Assembly: GCA_900547195.1 (NCBI GenBank)
Contig: URFQ01000032.1
Coordinates: 1-26,464, forward strand
DNA length: 26,464 nt
Direction of reading: 5' to 3'
Source of the DNA: an uncultured Butyricicoccus sp.
Lineage (GTDB): Bacteria > Bacillota > Clostridia > Oscillospirales > Butyricicoccaceae
Shown here: positions 8,277 to 15,067 of the stretch, piece after piece
Layout: each line of letters starts with the position of its first letter
How positions within the stretch are numbered: position 1 is the first letter of the stretch
Made by a program: the position numbers and the translations under genes
Notes under the pieces: generated by a model
Databases searched by the model: none
What the model saw: the letters and a program-made list of their open reading frames with translations, nothing else
What the model was told of the DNA's origin: nothing

Positions 8277-9032
8277 ATGAAACGAATGCGGAGGCTATTC
8301 CGTTGTGTCCTGCGCCTGGGCTGCCTGCTTGCCGTGGTACTGGCGGCGGGAATGCTGTTTGATCGCATGGCTGTTGCGCCTGCGCTCGCTTCGAAAGGCG
8401 CGGATCTATCCCCGGAACCCTGGATTGCCATGCCGTCAAACGTGCAAGAGCCCAAAAAACCGGAAATAGATCCGGACGACTGGCGTCTTGTGCTGGTGAA
8501 CAAATGGAATGCTCTCCCTGAAGGGTTTGAGCCGGAAACGGTGGAAATCGAGCGGGGATACCGGTTTGATGCGCGGGCGGCGGACAAGCTGACCGCGATG
8601 CTGGACGGCTGCCGTGCGGCAGGTCTGCACCCGCTCATTTGTTCCGCATATCGTACGGGCGATTACCAGACCAGCCTGTTTGAAAAGCAGGTGCGCAAGC
8701 AGAAGGGCAAAGGGCTGGACGAGGAACAGGCGGTTGCAGCGGCGGGCGAAGTGGTCGCTGTGCCGGGCACAAGTGAGCATCAGCTCGGCCTTGCAGTGGA
8801 TATCTGCTCGATGGACTATCAGCTGCTCGACGAAGGGCAGGAGCAAACCGCGGAATATCAGTGGTTGCGCGCGCACTGCGCGGAATACGGCTTTATTTTG
8901 CGCTATCCGCCGGATACGACCGACATTACAGGAATCATCTATGAGCCATGGCACTTCCGCTATGTGGGGGAAGAGGCTGCGGCGTACATGATGGCCAAGG
9001 GCATTCTGCTCGAAGAATTTTTGCAGGACTGA
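8277..9032 (+). CDS. VanY-type D-alanyl-D-alanine carboxypeptidase (M15B)
   Basis: A 251-aa zinc peptidase predicted to trim the terminal D-Ala from peptidoglycan stem peptides outside the membrane. An N-terminal hydrophobic anchor (about residues 10-30) is followed by a linker and the M15 domain. Motifs are SAYRT, SEHQLGLAVDI with H168 and D175, and EPWHFRYV with H226; His, Asp and His are the zinc ligands in this family. The ATG at 8277 lies 9 nt after AGAAAGG; in-frame ATGs at 8268 and 8271 are too close to it. It is the last gene of the two-component operon. The gap 8152-8200 holds short repeats of AATGATGCC. Confidence 0.93.
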   Translation: MKRMRRLFRCVLRLGCLLAVVLAAGMLFDRMAVAPALASKGADLSPEPWIAMPSNVQEPKKPEIDPDDWRLVLVNKWNALPEGFEPETVEIERGYRFDARAADKLTAMLDGCRAAGLHPLICSAYRTGDYQTSLFEKQVRKQKGKGLDEEQAVAAAGEVVAVPGTSEHQLGLAVDICSMDYQLLDEGQEQTAEYQWLRAHCAEYGFILRYPPDTTDITGIIYEPWHFRYVGEEAAAYMMAKGILLEEFLQD

Positions 9033-9087
9033 GCACAGCTCTCCCGCCAACGAGCGTGCAGGCTGCGTGCATGCAGAAAAGCATAAG

Positions 9088-9112
9088 AAAAAGCTCCCAA
9101 TGGGAGCTTTTT
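9088..9112. terminator. Bidirectional terminator
   Basis: A perfect 11-bp inverted repeat, AAAAAGCTCCC-AAT-GGGAGCTTTTT, lies between the convergent carboxypeptidase and mscL genes. It has T tracts on both strands. Confidence 0.9.
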
Positions 9113-9114
9113 GC

Positions 9115-9501
9115 TTACTTCTGTTCTTTGAGCAAATCGCGGATTTCGGTGAGCAGTTCTTCGCTCGTCGGGCCGGCCGGCTCTTCCGGCGCGGGCTCTT
9201 CTTCCTTTTTGCCATGCAGCTTGTTTGCAAGCTTGATGAAGGCAAAAATACTGATGGAAATAATTAGGAAATCAATGATACTCTGAAGGAATTTACCGTA
9301 CTCAATCACGGAATCTGACCCCGGGAGGGTGTAAGCCATTTGTTCCACGCTCAGGCCAGAAGTCATAAACGCAAAAAACGGCGTGATGATGTTCTCGACC
9401 AGTGAGGTAACGATTTTGCTGAATGCACCGCCGACGATAACGCCGACTGCCATATCGATGACGTTGCCCTTGAGTGCGAATTTCTTAAATTCTTCAAACA
9501 T
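9115..9501 (-). CDS. mscL: Large-conductance mechanosensitive channel MscL
   Basis: A 128-aa membrane channel that opens under membrane tension to release solutes during hypo-osmotic shock. The N-terminal amphipathic helix and TM1 (FKKFALKGNVIDMAVGVIVG, then GAFSKIVTSLVENIITP) match the family closely. TM2 is FLIISISIFAFIKL, followed by a charged cytoplasmic tail ending in a helical bundle segment. The length is normal. GGGGGAGT precedes the ATG. It lies 26 nt after the SGNH hydrolase gene. TATAAT in the short gap might give it a separate promoter. Confidence 0.96.
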   Translation of the reverse strand: MFEEFKKFALKGNVIDMAVGVIVGGAFSKIVTSLVENIITPFFAFMTSGLSVEQMAYTLPGSDSVIEYGKFLQSIIDFLIISISIFAFIKLANKLHGKKEEEPAPEEPAGPTSEELLTEIRDLLKEQK

Positions 9502-9527
9502 AGTTTTACTCCCCCTAAATTATATTT

Positions 9528-10166
9528 TCACACGATGGACGGCAGGATGTGCGCGAGCATGTCCGCCAGCCGGCGATGGTCTGCCGGGCTCATGTGCACG
9601 CCGTCATTGGAAGTGACTGCTCCGAGCTGGCCAGCGTCAAAGCAACAGCAGTTTTCATCCGCACACAGGGCCTCGAACGCTGCGCCAAGCTTGCGGGACA
9701 GGTCTACCGAGCGCGCGTTGAATGTTTCCCCGAACGGCGAAGTGAGCAGGGTTTCCCCGCATAGATGCATGGGCGCGATGACAAGCACGCGCGGCGCGGC
9801 GCGCAGGTTCCACATGCCCGGGCTATGTACAATATTGATCAGGCGGCGCATTCCCTTGGTAATATCGTCCAGGGTCAGGCCGAGCCGCGCCTTGAGGTCG
9901 TTGGTACCCAGCATGAACGCCACCAGGTCAATGGGGTCATGGGTTTTGAGCATCACAGGCAGGTATTCACTCCCGCTGCTCCAGCCGTCGTAGCCGTCGC
10001 TGTACGCAGTGGTACGGCCGTTCAGGCCGCATTCCACCACCTGATATCCTGCGGGCAGCATGGAACGCAGCAGCCCGGTATACCGCACATCCGCCGGATA
10101 CCGGCCGCCGGTGCGTGGGTCGAACCCCCAGGTATTGGAATCGCCGAAAAACAGAATGCTTTTCAA
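9528..10166 (-). CDS. SGNH/GDSL hydrolase (arylesterase-like), TTG start
   Basis: A 212-aa esterase-type hydrolase. Block I is FFGDSNTWG with the nucleophile Ser10, block III is LGTNDLK (GxND), and block V is NDGVHMSPADHRRLAD with the Asp/His pair. This pattern fits the arylesterase/acetyl-esterase branch that starts KSILFFGDSNTWG. No signal peptide is visible, so it should be cytoplasmic. The start codon is TTG at 10166, 8 nt after GGAGG; no ATG is available before the first beta strand. A possible promoter TTGACT-17-TACTCT lies at 10213-10241. The physiological substrate is not known. Confidence 0.92.
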   Translation of the reverse strand: MKSILFFGDSNTWGFDPRTGGRYPADVRYTGLLRSMLPAGYQVVECGLNGRTTAYSDGYDGWSSGSEYLPVMLKTHDPIDLVAFMLGTNDLKARLGLTLDDITKGMRRLINIVHSPGMWNLRAAPRVLVIAPMHLCGETLLTSPFGETFNARSVDLSRKLGAAFEALCADENCCCFDAGQLGAVTSNDGVHMSPADHRRLADMLAHILPSIV

Positions 10167-10212
10167 ATATCACGCCTCCTCGCCGCCCTGCGCGGCAATT
10201 CTTCTTACGTTT

Positions 10213-10241
10213 AGAGTAGCTGAAAAATGCGGCAAAGTCAA
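10213..10241 (-). promoter_or_regulatory. Possible promoter of the SGNH hydrolase gene
   Basis: The minus strand reads TTGACT, a 17-bp spacer, then TACTCT. The -35 is good and the -10 weak. It lies in the 135-nt gap between the TSCPD and SGNH genes. Confidence 0.35.
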
Positions 10242-10301
10242 ATATTTTATCGGGAAAGACCAATCGAACCCCAAAACCCGGAACGGCTTGCGGACAGACA
10301 C

Positions 10302-10562
10302 TTATACGCCGGCCTGTTCGTCGTAGGCGCGGCGCACGAGCGACGCGAGTTGATCCGAGCACGAGGTGCCCTTGCCGCCGCAGTCAATGCCTTTGAACAG
10401 ACGCTCGATCTGCTCGACGGTCATCCCCTCGACCGCACGGCTGATGGCTTCCAGATTGCCTGGGCAGCCACCCTGAAAATGAACGTTGTGCAGCACGTTG
10501 CCGTCGAGATCAAAGGAAATCTGGCGCGAACATACGCCGCGGGGTTTCATCTGATAATGCAT
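10302..10562 (-). CDS. TIGR03905-type TSCPD domain protein
   Basis: An 86-aa protein resembling the TSCPD domain found at the C-terminus of NrdJ-type ribonucleotide reductases. Conserved segments are VCSRQISFDLDGNVLHNV, GGCPGNLEAIS, and IDCGGKGTSCSDQLA. The family signature TSCPD reads TSCSD here, a one-residue change. Four or more conserved cysteines suggest metal or redox chemistry, but the function of stand-alone members is unknown. AAGGAGAT precedes the ATG. It lies 33 nt after the HAD gene, so it is probably in the same minus-strand transcript. Confidence 0.9.
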   Translation of the reverse strand: MHYQMKPRGVCSRQISFDLDGNVLHNVHFQGGCPGNLEAISRAVEGMTVEQIERLFKGIDCGGKGTSCSDQLASLVRRAYDEQAGV

Positions 10563-10595
10563 GGAATATCTCCTTATTCTGTGAAAAATTAATCA

Positions 10596-11306
10596 TTATA
10601 GGTTGCACAGGCGCATAATCTGTGCAGCCGCATCCGGGAAGGTGAACGCGGTCAAAAATTCGGTTTCGTCCATGGGAAGCGGCTGATGCTTCCAGTTCAG
10701 CCAGAGCGCAGGCAGGCCGGCGGCCAGTGCGCCGCGTACATCATGGTTCAGGCTGTCGCCGACCATGAGCGTCTGTTCGGCTTTTGAGCCCAAGCGGCGC
10801 AGGGCAAGCCGGAAAATTTCCGGATGGGGCTTGTCCCGCCCGGCTTCCTCGCTGGTAATCAGGTTGCCGCACACATCGGCCAGACCCAAGCGGCACAGCT
10901 TGCGCATTTGGATATCCGCGTTCATATTGGTGCAGATACCGACCGGGACGCCTGCGGCTTTCAGACGGGTAAGCAAATGGAGCACACCCTCCCGAATTTC
11001 CATGTGGCCGAGGACGGCGTCCCAGTAGGCTTCGTGCATGGCTTCCGCGTGGGGGATCGGGTTGACCCCAAGGGCTTCCAGCCCAAACTTGGCGAACAGG
11101 ACGCGGTCATGACTTTCGGGTTCATCGCGCGAGGTCTCGCGCAGCTGAAGGCGTCCGCCGTGCATGGCTTCCGCGGCTTTTGCAGCTGGAATGCCGGTCG
11201 CTTTTTCGGCATAGCGCCCCGCGGCTTGGAGTCCAAGCTTGTCGCAGACGTCAAAATCGCCGTACAGCGTGTCGTCAAGGTCGAATAAAACGGCTTTGAT
11301 GATCAT
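10596..11306 (-). CDS. HAD-IA family hydrolase (YjjG/PGPase-like)
   Basis: A 236-aa cytoplasmic hydrolase. Motif I is VLFDLDDTLYGD with nucleophile and acid/base aspartates, motif II is ICTNMN, motif III Lys lies in GRDKPHPEIF, and motif IV is MVGDSLNHDVRGA. The helical C1 cap between motifs I and II places it with HAD-IA enzymes such as nucleotidase YjjG or phosphoglycolate phosphatase. The substrate is uncertain. AAAGGAG lies 7 nt before the ATG. It is 21 nt downstream of the UPF0340 gene, probably one operon. Confidence 0.92.
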   Translation of the reverse strand: MIIKAVLFDLDDTLYGDFDVCDKLGLQAAGRYAEKATGIPAAKAAEAMHGGRLQLRETSRDEPESHDRVLFAKFGLEALGVNPIPHAEAMHEAYWDAVLGHMEIREGVLHLLTRLKAAGVPVGICTNMNADIQMRKLCRLGLADVCGNLITSEEAGRDKPHPEIFRLALRRLGSKAEQTLMVGDSLNHDVRGALAAGLPALWLNWKHQPLPMDETEFLTAFTFPDAAAQIMRLCNL

Positions 11307-11327
11307 GAAAAAGCTCCTTTAAAAAAA

Positions 11328-11885
11328 TTACAACAGATTGCTGTCATAGACAGCGCGGCCGCCACCGATGAACTTCGGTCGGGTGCGCGCGGCAAGCAGA
11401 ATGGCATTTCCGAGTTGGCGCATGGGCAGGCGCAGTGGGACAGCAACCGGGCGCAGATGCATTCCGATCAGCGTGCCGCCAATGTCCAGGCCAGCGGCCG
11501 CCTGCGCGTGCAGCGACTCAACCGCTACCGGATGATGGAACGCAGCATAAGCGGCGGTGGCGAAGGAGCCGCCTGCCTTGGGCTGCGGAATGACGTTGAC
11601 CGCTGCAAGGCCATAGCGCACAGCGGCGTCATATTCAACGACGAGCGCGCGGCCCAAATGCTCACAGCACTGGGCAGCAAGATACAGGCCGTTCCGGCCG
11701 AGAATGGGGAGGATGCCCTCCAAAATGGCGCGCGCTACCTCCGGGCTGGAATCGGTACCGATTTTATGGCCGCCGACCTCGCTGGATGAACAGCCGACAA
11801 CCACGATTTCACCAGCATGCAAACCCGCGTGCTCCACAAGCGCCTGCATAGCGGCTGCGGCTTCTTTGCGGATTGTATCATACAT
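11328..11885 (-). CDS. UPF0340/TIGR01440 family protein (YwlG-like)
   Basis: A 185-aa conserved Firmicutes protein of unknown function. Recognisable segments are IVVVGCSSSEVGGHKIGTDSS, LAAQCCEHLGRALVVE, VNVIPQPKAGGSFATAAY and DIGGTLIGMHLRPVAVP. The ATG at 11885 follows GGAGG by 8 nt; an upstream in-frame TTG overlaps that site and is rejected. An extended -10 promoter, TGT-TATACT, lies at 11918-11926. It is the first gene of a likely minus-strand unit with the HAD and TSCPD genes. Confidence 0.93.
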   Translation of the reverse strand: MYDTIRKEAAAAMQALVEHAGLHAGEIVVVGCSSSEVGGHKIGTDSSPEVARAILEGILPILGRNGLYLAAQCCEHLGRALVVEYDAAVRYGLAAVNVIPQPKAGGSFATAAYAAFHHPVAVESLHAQAAAGLDIGGTLIGMHLRPVAVPLRLPMRQLGNAILLAARTRPKFIGGGRAVYDSNLL

Positions 11886-11917
11886 TATAAAGACCTCCAA
11901 TACGAGTTTCTACTATG

Positions 11918-11926
11918 AGTATAACA
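11918..11926 (-). promoter_or_regulatory. Extended -10 promoter of the UPF0340 operon
   Basis: TGT-TATACT on the minus strand, about 33 nt upstream of the start codon. Confidence 0.5.
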
Positions 11927-12007
11927 CGAATGGGCGGCTTTTTTAAGAGATGGGCCAAAAATTCCGCGGCAAGAACCGATTTCCTGCTTAGGGCATAGGA
12001 TGAAGCA

Positions 12008-12022
12008 GGCGGGAAACCCGCC
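12008..12022. other. GGCGGG-AAA-CCCGCC hairpin upstream of cotJA
   Basis: A perfect 6-bp GC hairpin in the cotJA leader. Nearly the same GGCGGGAAACCGCC hairpin occurs at 14690-14705 (end of the excisionase-like gene) and at 22552-22565 (feoA/feoB gap). There is no T tract here, so it is probably not a terminator. Confidence 0.6.
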
Positions 12023-12052
12023 GAATCCAACGAAAAGAGGAGCTTTCTGCTT

Positions 12053-12493
12053 ATGGATATGCAGGAAAAACGTCTTTTCCCGATGCGCGAGGGAGAAGAC
12101 CCATCCCTGCCGTGGCCTGACTGCGGCATGAATGATGTACCGGCGCAGCCGGGCCCTGGCCCGGTCGAGCTACCTACCCCGGAGGTTGCTCCGGAGAACG
12201 GAATGATGCCGGGAGGTAGCGGAAACAACTGGAACAGTGGTCAAAATGGTTCCATGATGCCGGGAGGTAGCGGAAACAACTGGAACAGCGGTCAGAATGG
12301 TTCCATGACACCCGAAGGCGGGACGCAGCTGCCAAGCGACAGCATTGACCCGCGCCTGCTGTCGCTGGCCATGGCGTTTGTCCCGCGCCAGTCATGGGAA
12401 ACGCCATATGATTTTGATGTAGCGCTCAAGCGCGGCACCATTTTCCCTTCGCTTGACAAACCGTTTTTAGGAGAGGAGGCCCTTCCCCGATGA
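12053..12493 (+). CDS. cotJA: Spore coat protein CotJA with repeat insertion
   Basis: A 146-aa protein whose C-terminal ~50 residues (LLSLAMAFVPRQSWETPYDF, DVALKRGTIFPSLDKPFLGE) match CotJA. CotJA is a small coat component made in the mother cell and is needed with CotJC for coat assembly. CotJA is usually about 80 aa. The excess here is an N-terminal low-complexity region rich in Pro, Gly, Asn and Met, with a 17-residue unit repeated twice in tandem. The ATG at 12053 lies 10 nt after GAGGAG. The stop overlaps the cotJB start (ATGA). A CATAGGAT element at 11994-12001 resembles a sigma-E -10, but no clear -35 is seen. Confidence 0.9.
   Translation: MDMQEKRLFPMREGEDPSLPWPDCGMNDVPAQPGPGPVELPTPEVAPENGMMPGGSGNNWNSGQNGSMMPGGSGNNWNSGQNGSMTPEGGTQLPSDSIDPRLLSLAMAFVPRQSWETPYDFDVALKRGTIFPSLDKPFLGEEALPR
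12203..12304 (+). repeat. 51-bp tandem repeat inside cotJA
   Basis: Two units (12203-12253 and 12254-12304) differ at 2 of 51 bases, followed by a decayed third start (ATGACACCC). The repeat is in frame and encodes MMPGGSGNNWNSGQNGS twice. Near identity points to recent duplication and likely length polymorphism. Confidence 0.95.
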
Positions 12494-12813
12494 ACGATCG
12501 AGAGAAAATGCTGCAAAAGGTACGCATGTATGATTTTGCGCTGGTGGATGCCACACTGTTCCTGGACGGCCATCCCAAGGACACCTCGGCACTCGCATAC
12601 CATAATAAGGTGAAAGGCATGTATGATCAGGCGGTCAAGGAGTATGAGTCGAGCTTCGGACCACTGAGCATGAAGCGCGCCGATGATACGGCAAGATGGA
12701 CCTGGATTGACGACCCGTGGCCGTGGGAAGGAGCGGATGCAGAGATACCCAGATTTCCGGGTGGATTGTGCTGCGGCAACCTTCACACGGAAATAGGGGT
12801 CCTATCTGCTTAA
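12490..12813 (+). CDS. cotJB: Spore coat protein CotJB with element-encoded C-terminal tail
   Basis: A 107-aa CotJB homologue. Family features are LQKVRMYDFALVDATLFLDG, HPKDTSALAYHNK, YESSFGPL, and the C-terminal WIDDPWPWEGAD. Normal CotJB ends right after this WPWE motif. Here the frame runs on for 24 residues into the integrative element (EIPRFPGGLCCGN... ending at 12813). Joining the 12723 core to the matching core at 16486 would instead give GADN and a TAA overlapping the cotJC ATG, an 84-aa CotJB. The protein is therefore intact but carries a foreign tail while the element is inserted. It starts by ATGA overlap with cotJA, with GGAGAGGAGG upstream. Confidence 0.92.
   Translation: MNDREKMLQKVRMYDFALVDATLFLDGHPKDTSALAYHNKVKGMYDQAVKEYESSFGPLSMKRADDTARWTWIDDPWPWEGADAEIPRFPGGLCCGNLHTEIGVLSA
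12723..12738 (+). other. Left attachment core (attL)
   Basis: GTGGGAAGGAGCGGAT at the 3' end of cotJB, pairing with GTGGGAAGGAGCTGAT at 16486-16501. It encodes the conserved WE of the WPWE motif and the ribosome binding site used for cotJC. Confidence 0.85.
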
Positions 12814-12814
12814 A

Positions 12815-14011
12815 TTATATGAATTTGCATACTTTGTTGGCGGAATTTAAATCTTTTGCTCCAGAGGCTTCTACCGGGAAAATCGGGGGTTTATCCGGCA
12901 AGAGTGTTGCACTTGCTGTTGCACCAAACGCGGCGATTTTCTCAGCTGCTGCGCTGAATACATCGCCGGTCATGTGTGTATAGATTTGGGCAGTCAGCGC
13001 AATGCTGCTGTGGCCCATTAATTCGCGCGCCACATTGATTGGCACGCCGGCGGACTGCAAGTCGGTGCAGTATGTATGGCGCAGGCAGTACATCTGTAAA
13101 TCTTTGGGCAATACAGATTCTGCAATCAAAAGCTTGCCATTGTGAGAGATATACTTTGCGCCAAGATTGATGTCCAGAGAACGCTTAAATGATTTCCATC
13201 CTTCGCGCATGGTCATGTGGGTGAGATGATCGAGGCGGACGCCTCGAAAAAGATAACCGTTTTCCGGAAGCCGGGGGATAAGCCGGATCCAAAGCTGCGG
13301 CGGGATCGGAACAACGCGGTTGCCGGCCGCACTCTTGGTGGCGCCAATCGAGCCGTCATTTTTCAGCGCGCGGCGCACATGGATGGTGTGACTGGTTTGG
13401 TCTATGTCCTCCCGGCGCAGCGCGGCGGCCTCCTGAGGGCGCAGGCCACACCACAGCAGCATTTGAATAAACAGGCCAAAGCTGTGCCAATCCGCGGTGA
13501 ATATGATGGCGCGCCGCTCCTCGGCGGTCAGGCTGCGATGCGTACCGTCGGTGGCTTTTGGAATTTTCAGCGATTCGGCCGGATTGTCACGGATCAAATG
13601 ATCCCGCATAGCCTGCTCGAAGATGCGGTACATAAGCTGGCGCAGTTTGATGTAATAATCCTTGGAGCGGCTGGGTTTGGTGGCAAAGACTTTTTGTAAG
13701 TTGGTTGGCCGGATATCCCTGAGCCGCATGCGGCCCACCACAGGAATCAGGACATTTTCAATGCGTGACTGCATATTCAAATAGGTTGGGCGCTGGACCG
13801 CATGTTCCATATACGTTGGCAGCCACAAGCGCGCATACTCAGCAAAAGTTGTGGCTGGGCTGATGATTTCCGCGTTGTCCTCCAATTCTTTCCGCCGAAG
13901 CGCTGCCCGTTTATCGGCGTCGCGCTGGCTGACGGATGAACGGACATAATACCGCTTGCCTTCAAAGGTAAATGTGGCGGTGAATAGTTTTTTCTTGCCG
14001 GTCATAATCAT
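12815..14011 (-). CDS. Tyrosine recombinase / site-specific integrase
   Basis: A 398-aa integrase. The N-terminal arm-binding region (KKLFTATFTFEGKRYYVRSS) is followed by a SAM-like core-binding domain (TTFAEYARLWLPTYM onward) and the catalytic domain. Catalytic residues visible are Arg in CGLRPQEAAALR, His-x-x-Arg-type CLRHTYCTDLQSAG, His in LMGHSSIALT and the nucleophile Tyr in QIYTHMTG. It should excise and integrate the element. ATGs at 14011 and 14005 are both possible after GGAAAGGGG. Its stop is 1 nt from the end of the extended cotJB frame, so the gene ends at the left attachment side. Its 3' part contains one arm-type repeat. A palindrome upstream (14024-14043) may control it. Confidence 0.95.
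   Translation of the reverse strand: MIMTGKKKLFTATFTFEGKRYYVRSSVSQRDADKRAALRRKELEDNAEIISPATTFAEYARLWLPTYMEHAVQRPTYLNMQSRIENVLIPVVGRMRLRDIRPTNLQKVFATKPSRSKDYYIKLRQLMYRIFEQAMRDHLIRDNPAESLKIPKATDGTHRSLTAEERRAIIFTADWHSFGLFIQMLLWCGLRPQEAAALRREDIDQTSHTIHVRRALKNDGSIGATKSAAGNRVVPIPPQLWIRLIPRLPENGYLFRGVRLDHLTHMTMREGWKSFKRSLDINLGAKYISHNGKLLIAESVLPKDLQMYCLRHTYCTDLQSAGVPINVARELMGHSSIALTAQIYTHMTGDVFSAAAEKIAAFGATASATLLPDKPPIFPVEASGAKDLNSANKVCKFI
12906..12924 (+). repeat. Arm-type repeat, left copy
   Basis: GTTGCAC-TTGCT-GTTGCAC, itself two GTTGCAC units 12 bp apart. It matches 16425-16443 at 18 of 19 bases in the same orientation. It is a likely arm-binding site for the integrase N-terminal domain. Confidence 0.8.
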
Positions 14012-14023
14012 GAACCCCTTTCC

Positions 14024-14043
14024 TTATCAAATAAATATGATAA
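14024..14043. promoter_or_regulatory. Inverted repeat upstream of the integrase
   Basis: TTATCA-N8-TGATAA, 13 nt upstream of the integrase start at 14011. It is AT-rich and overlaps where the integrase promoter should be. It could bind the excisionase-like protein or a repressor. Confidence 0.5.
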
Positions 14044-14090
14044 AATAAGGGGGCTGATGCGTATCGTGATTGATCAGTACCCTTTGGACC

Positions 14091-14126
14091 CCGTTCGTGG
14101 TTGCAGCCGCGAGCGGGTTTTTGTAT
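14091..14126 (+). terminator. Plus-strand terminator in the integrase upstream region
   Basis: CCCGTTCG and CGAGCGGG pair (one G-T) around a 12-nt loop and are followed by TTTTTG. A short frame at 14056-14166 runs through it and is not credited. The surrounding 14012-14487 stretch has no credible gene, only short frames and a small hairpin (TTCACT/AGTGAA near 14148-14165). Confidence 0.5.
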
Positions 14127-14487
14127 TATGTACAAAAAAGGTTGCCTTGTTTCACTCGCTTCAGTGAATCTACCTTCGGTTTTGGAACAATACCCGGCAA
14201 GGTTTCGCACGAAAATTAATGCGCGCCGCGCATAAGTTTTCACGCCGTCACAGTACATCGGATACATCGAAGGCCTGGTGATGCGCATGGCAGAACAGTT
14301 AGACGCCGGACGGCCACAGAGCCGGAAAAGCGGATGGACACCGCATTGTTCGCAACAGCTACAGGTTCTTTATTTTCCCATCCAAATCTAGCACAGCAAT
14401 GGCTGGATAGGAGAACAAGAACTGTCCCAATAATACCGGACAAGCCAAAGCACATAAGCTAAATCACAAGCAGAAGGAGGGACGAGT

Positions 14488-14691
14488 ATGGATGCGCGAA
14501 CAATTGAAGCCCGTCTGCGGGAACTGAGCAATGGTGCGGATTTGATCTCTATGAAGGGCATTACACAATTTACCGGCACAAGCCCGGATTGGGTCTTATC
14601 CCGTATGCATGAAGCGGAAACACGGCCGATTGGAAAAGGCTCCGGCGCCCGCTGGCACATTCATGATGTTGCCAAGGCACTGGAAACTTAG
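14488..14691 (+). CDS. Excisionase-like helix-turn-helix protein
   Basis: A 67-aa basic/acidic protein with a predicted winged-helix core (LISMKGITQFTGTSPDWVLSRM) and a WHIHDVAKAL end, like excisionase or MerR-type HTH proteins carried next to tyrosine integrases. Such proteins bend attachment-site DNA and tip the integrase toward excision. AGAAGGAGGGACGAGT precedes the ATG. It is divergent from the integrase with a ~480-nt gap. A short GNRA-loop hairpin (14690-14705) overlaps its stop codon. Identity as Xis rests on size, fold and context, not on a close family match. Confidence 0.7.
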   Translation: MDARTIEARLRELSNGADLISMKGITQFTGTSPDWVLSRMHEAETRPIGKGSGARWHIHDVAKALET

Positions 14692-14806
14692 GCGGGAAAC
14701 CGCCTGCGAGAAGCCGGGACAAGCTGCGAGGCACACGTTTTCGCAAACAGCCAGACGCACGCCTTAAGCTGGGCCGTCCTAGATATTTCCCTGCTGCCGC
14801 GGCCTC

Positions 14807-14834
14807 ACCGACCTTTCAGTTTGGCCATATACTG
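14807..14834 (+). promoter_or_regulatory. Possible sigma-K-like promoter of the Cys-rich gene
   Basis: cACC (14806-14809), 16 bp, then CATATACTG. This resembles the mother-cell sigma-K pattern mACm-N16-CATAnnnTA with one mismatch in the -10. A start near 14841 would leave about 8 nt before the ribosome binding site. No sigma-A promoter is obvious. This is weak evidence by itself. Confidence 0.3.
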
Positions 14835-14861
14835 CAATATCACATCCTAGGAGGTGATACT

Positions 14862-14978
14862 GTGTGTCGTTGCTGCATACGCTGTCCCAGCTTCCTCTGC
14901 TGTGGAGATTGTTGCGAATGCTGGTTCTGTAGCGGTAGATACCGCTGCAGATGTTGCAAATGCTGTAGATGCGCATGA
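14862..14978 (+). CDS. Cysteine-rich 38-aa microprotein (16 Cys)
   Basis: GTG start 7 nt after a perfect AGGAGGTGAT ribosome binding site. The stop is 1 nt before an intrinsic terminator, so the gene is tightly framed. The peptide begins MCRCCIRCPSFLCC and ends RCRCCKCCRCA. Sixteen of 38 residues are Cys, with many CC and CxC pairs plus Arg/Lys, and it has no signal peptide. Such composition fits metal-thiolate binding (metallothionein-like) or disulfide cross-linking into an insoluble structure such as the spore coat. I recognise no family. The +1 frame reads as Ala/Val-rich, but its start would overlap the ribosome binding site and it runs through the terminator, so the Cys frame is preferred. 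Confidence 0.75.
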   Translation: MCRCCIRCPSFLCCGDCCECWFCSGRYRCRCCKCCRCA

Positions 14979-14979
14979 T

Positions 14980-15009
14980 AAAAGGCCGGGGAATCATCCT
15001 CGGCCTTTT
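14980..15009 (+). terminator. Terminator of the Cys-rich gene
   Basis: AAAAGGCCGGGGA-atca-TCCTCGGCCTTTT, a 9-bp GC stem (one G-T) flanked by A and T runs, directly after the stop codon. Confidence 0.85.
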
Positions 15010-15015
15010 CCTGTA

Positions 15016-15044
15016 AAACAAAACCGCCTATGGATATAGACGGT
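15016..15044 (-). terminator. Terminator of the ymaF-like gene
   Basis: On the minus strand ACCGTCTA-tatcca-TAGGCGGT is followed by TTTTGTTTT. It stands back to back with the terminator of the convergent Cys-rich gene. Confidence 0.75.
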
Positions 15045-15067
15045 TCTGCATTGATAATTTTTGCCGT

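Noticed and set aside
14056..14166. 36-aa frame in the integrase upstream region
   Set aside because: The ribosome binding site is too close to the ATG, and a terminator hairpin lies inside the frame.
14281..14391. 36-aa frame MRMAEQLDAGRPQSRKSGWT...
   Set aside because: A modest ribosome binding site (GAAGG) is present, but composition is random-like and no family is recognisable.
14854..15039. Ala/Val-rich 61-aa frame overlapping the Cys-rich gene
   Set aside because: Its GTG lies within the ribosome binding site and it reads through a strong terminator, while the Cys frame fits both signals.
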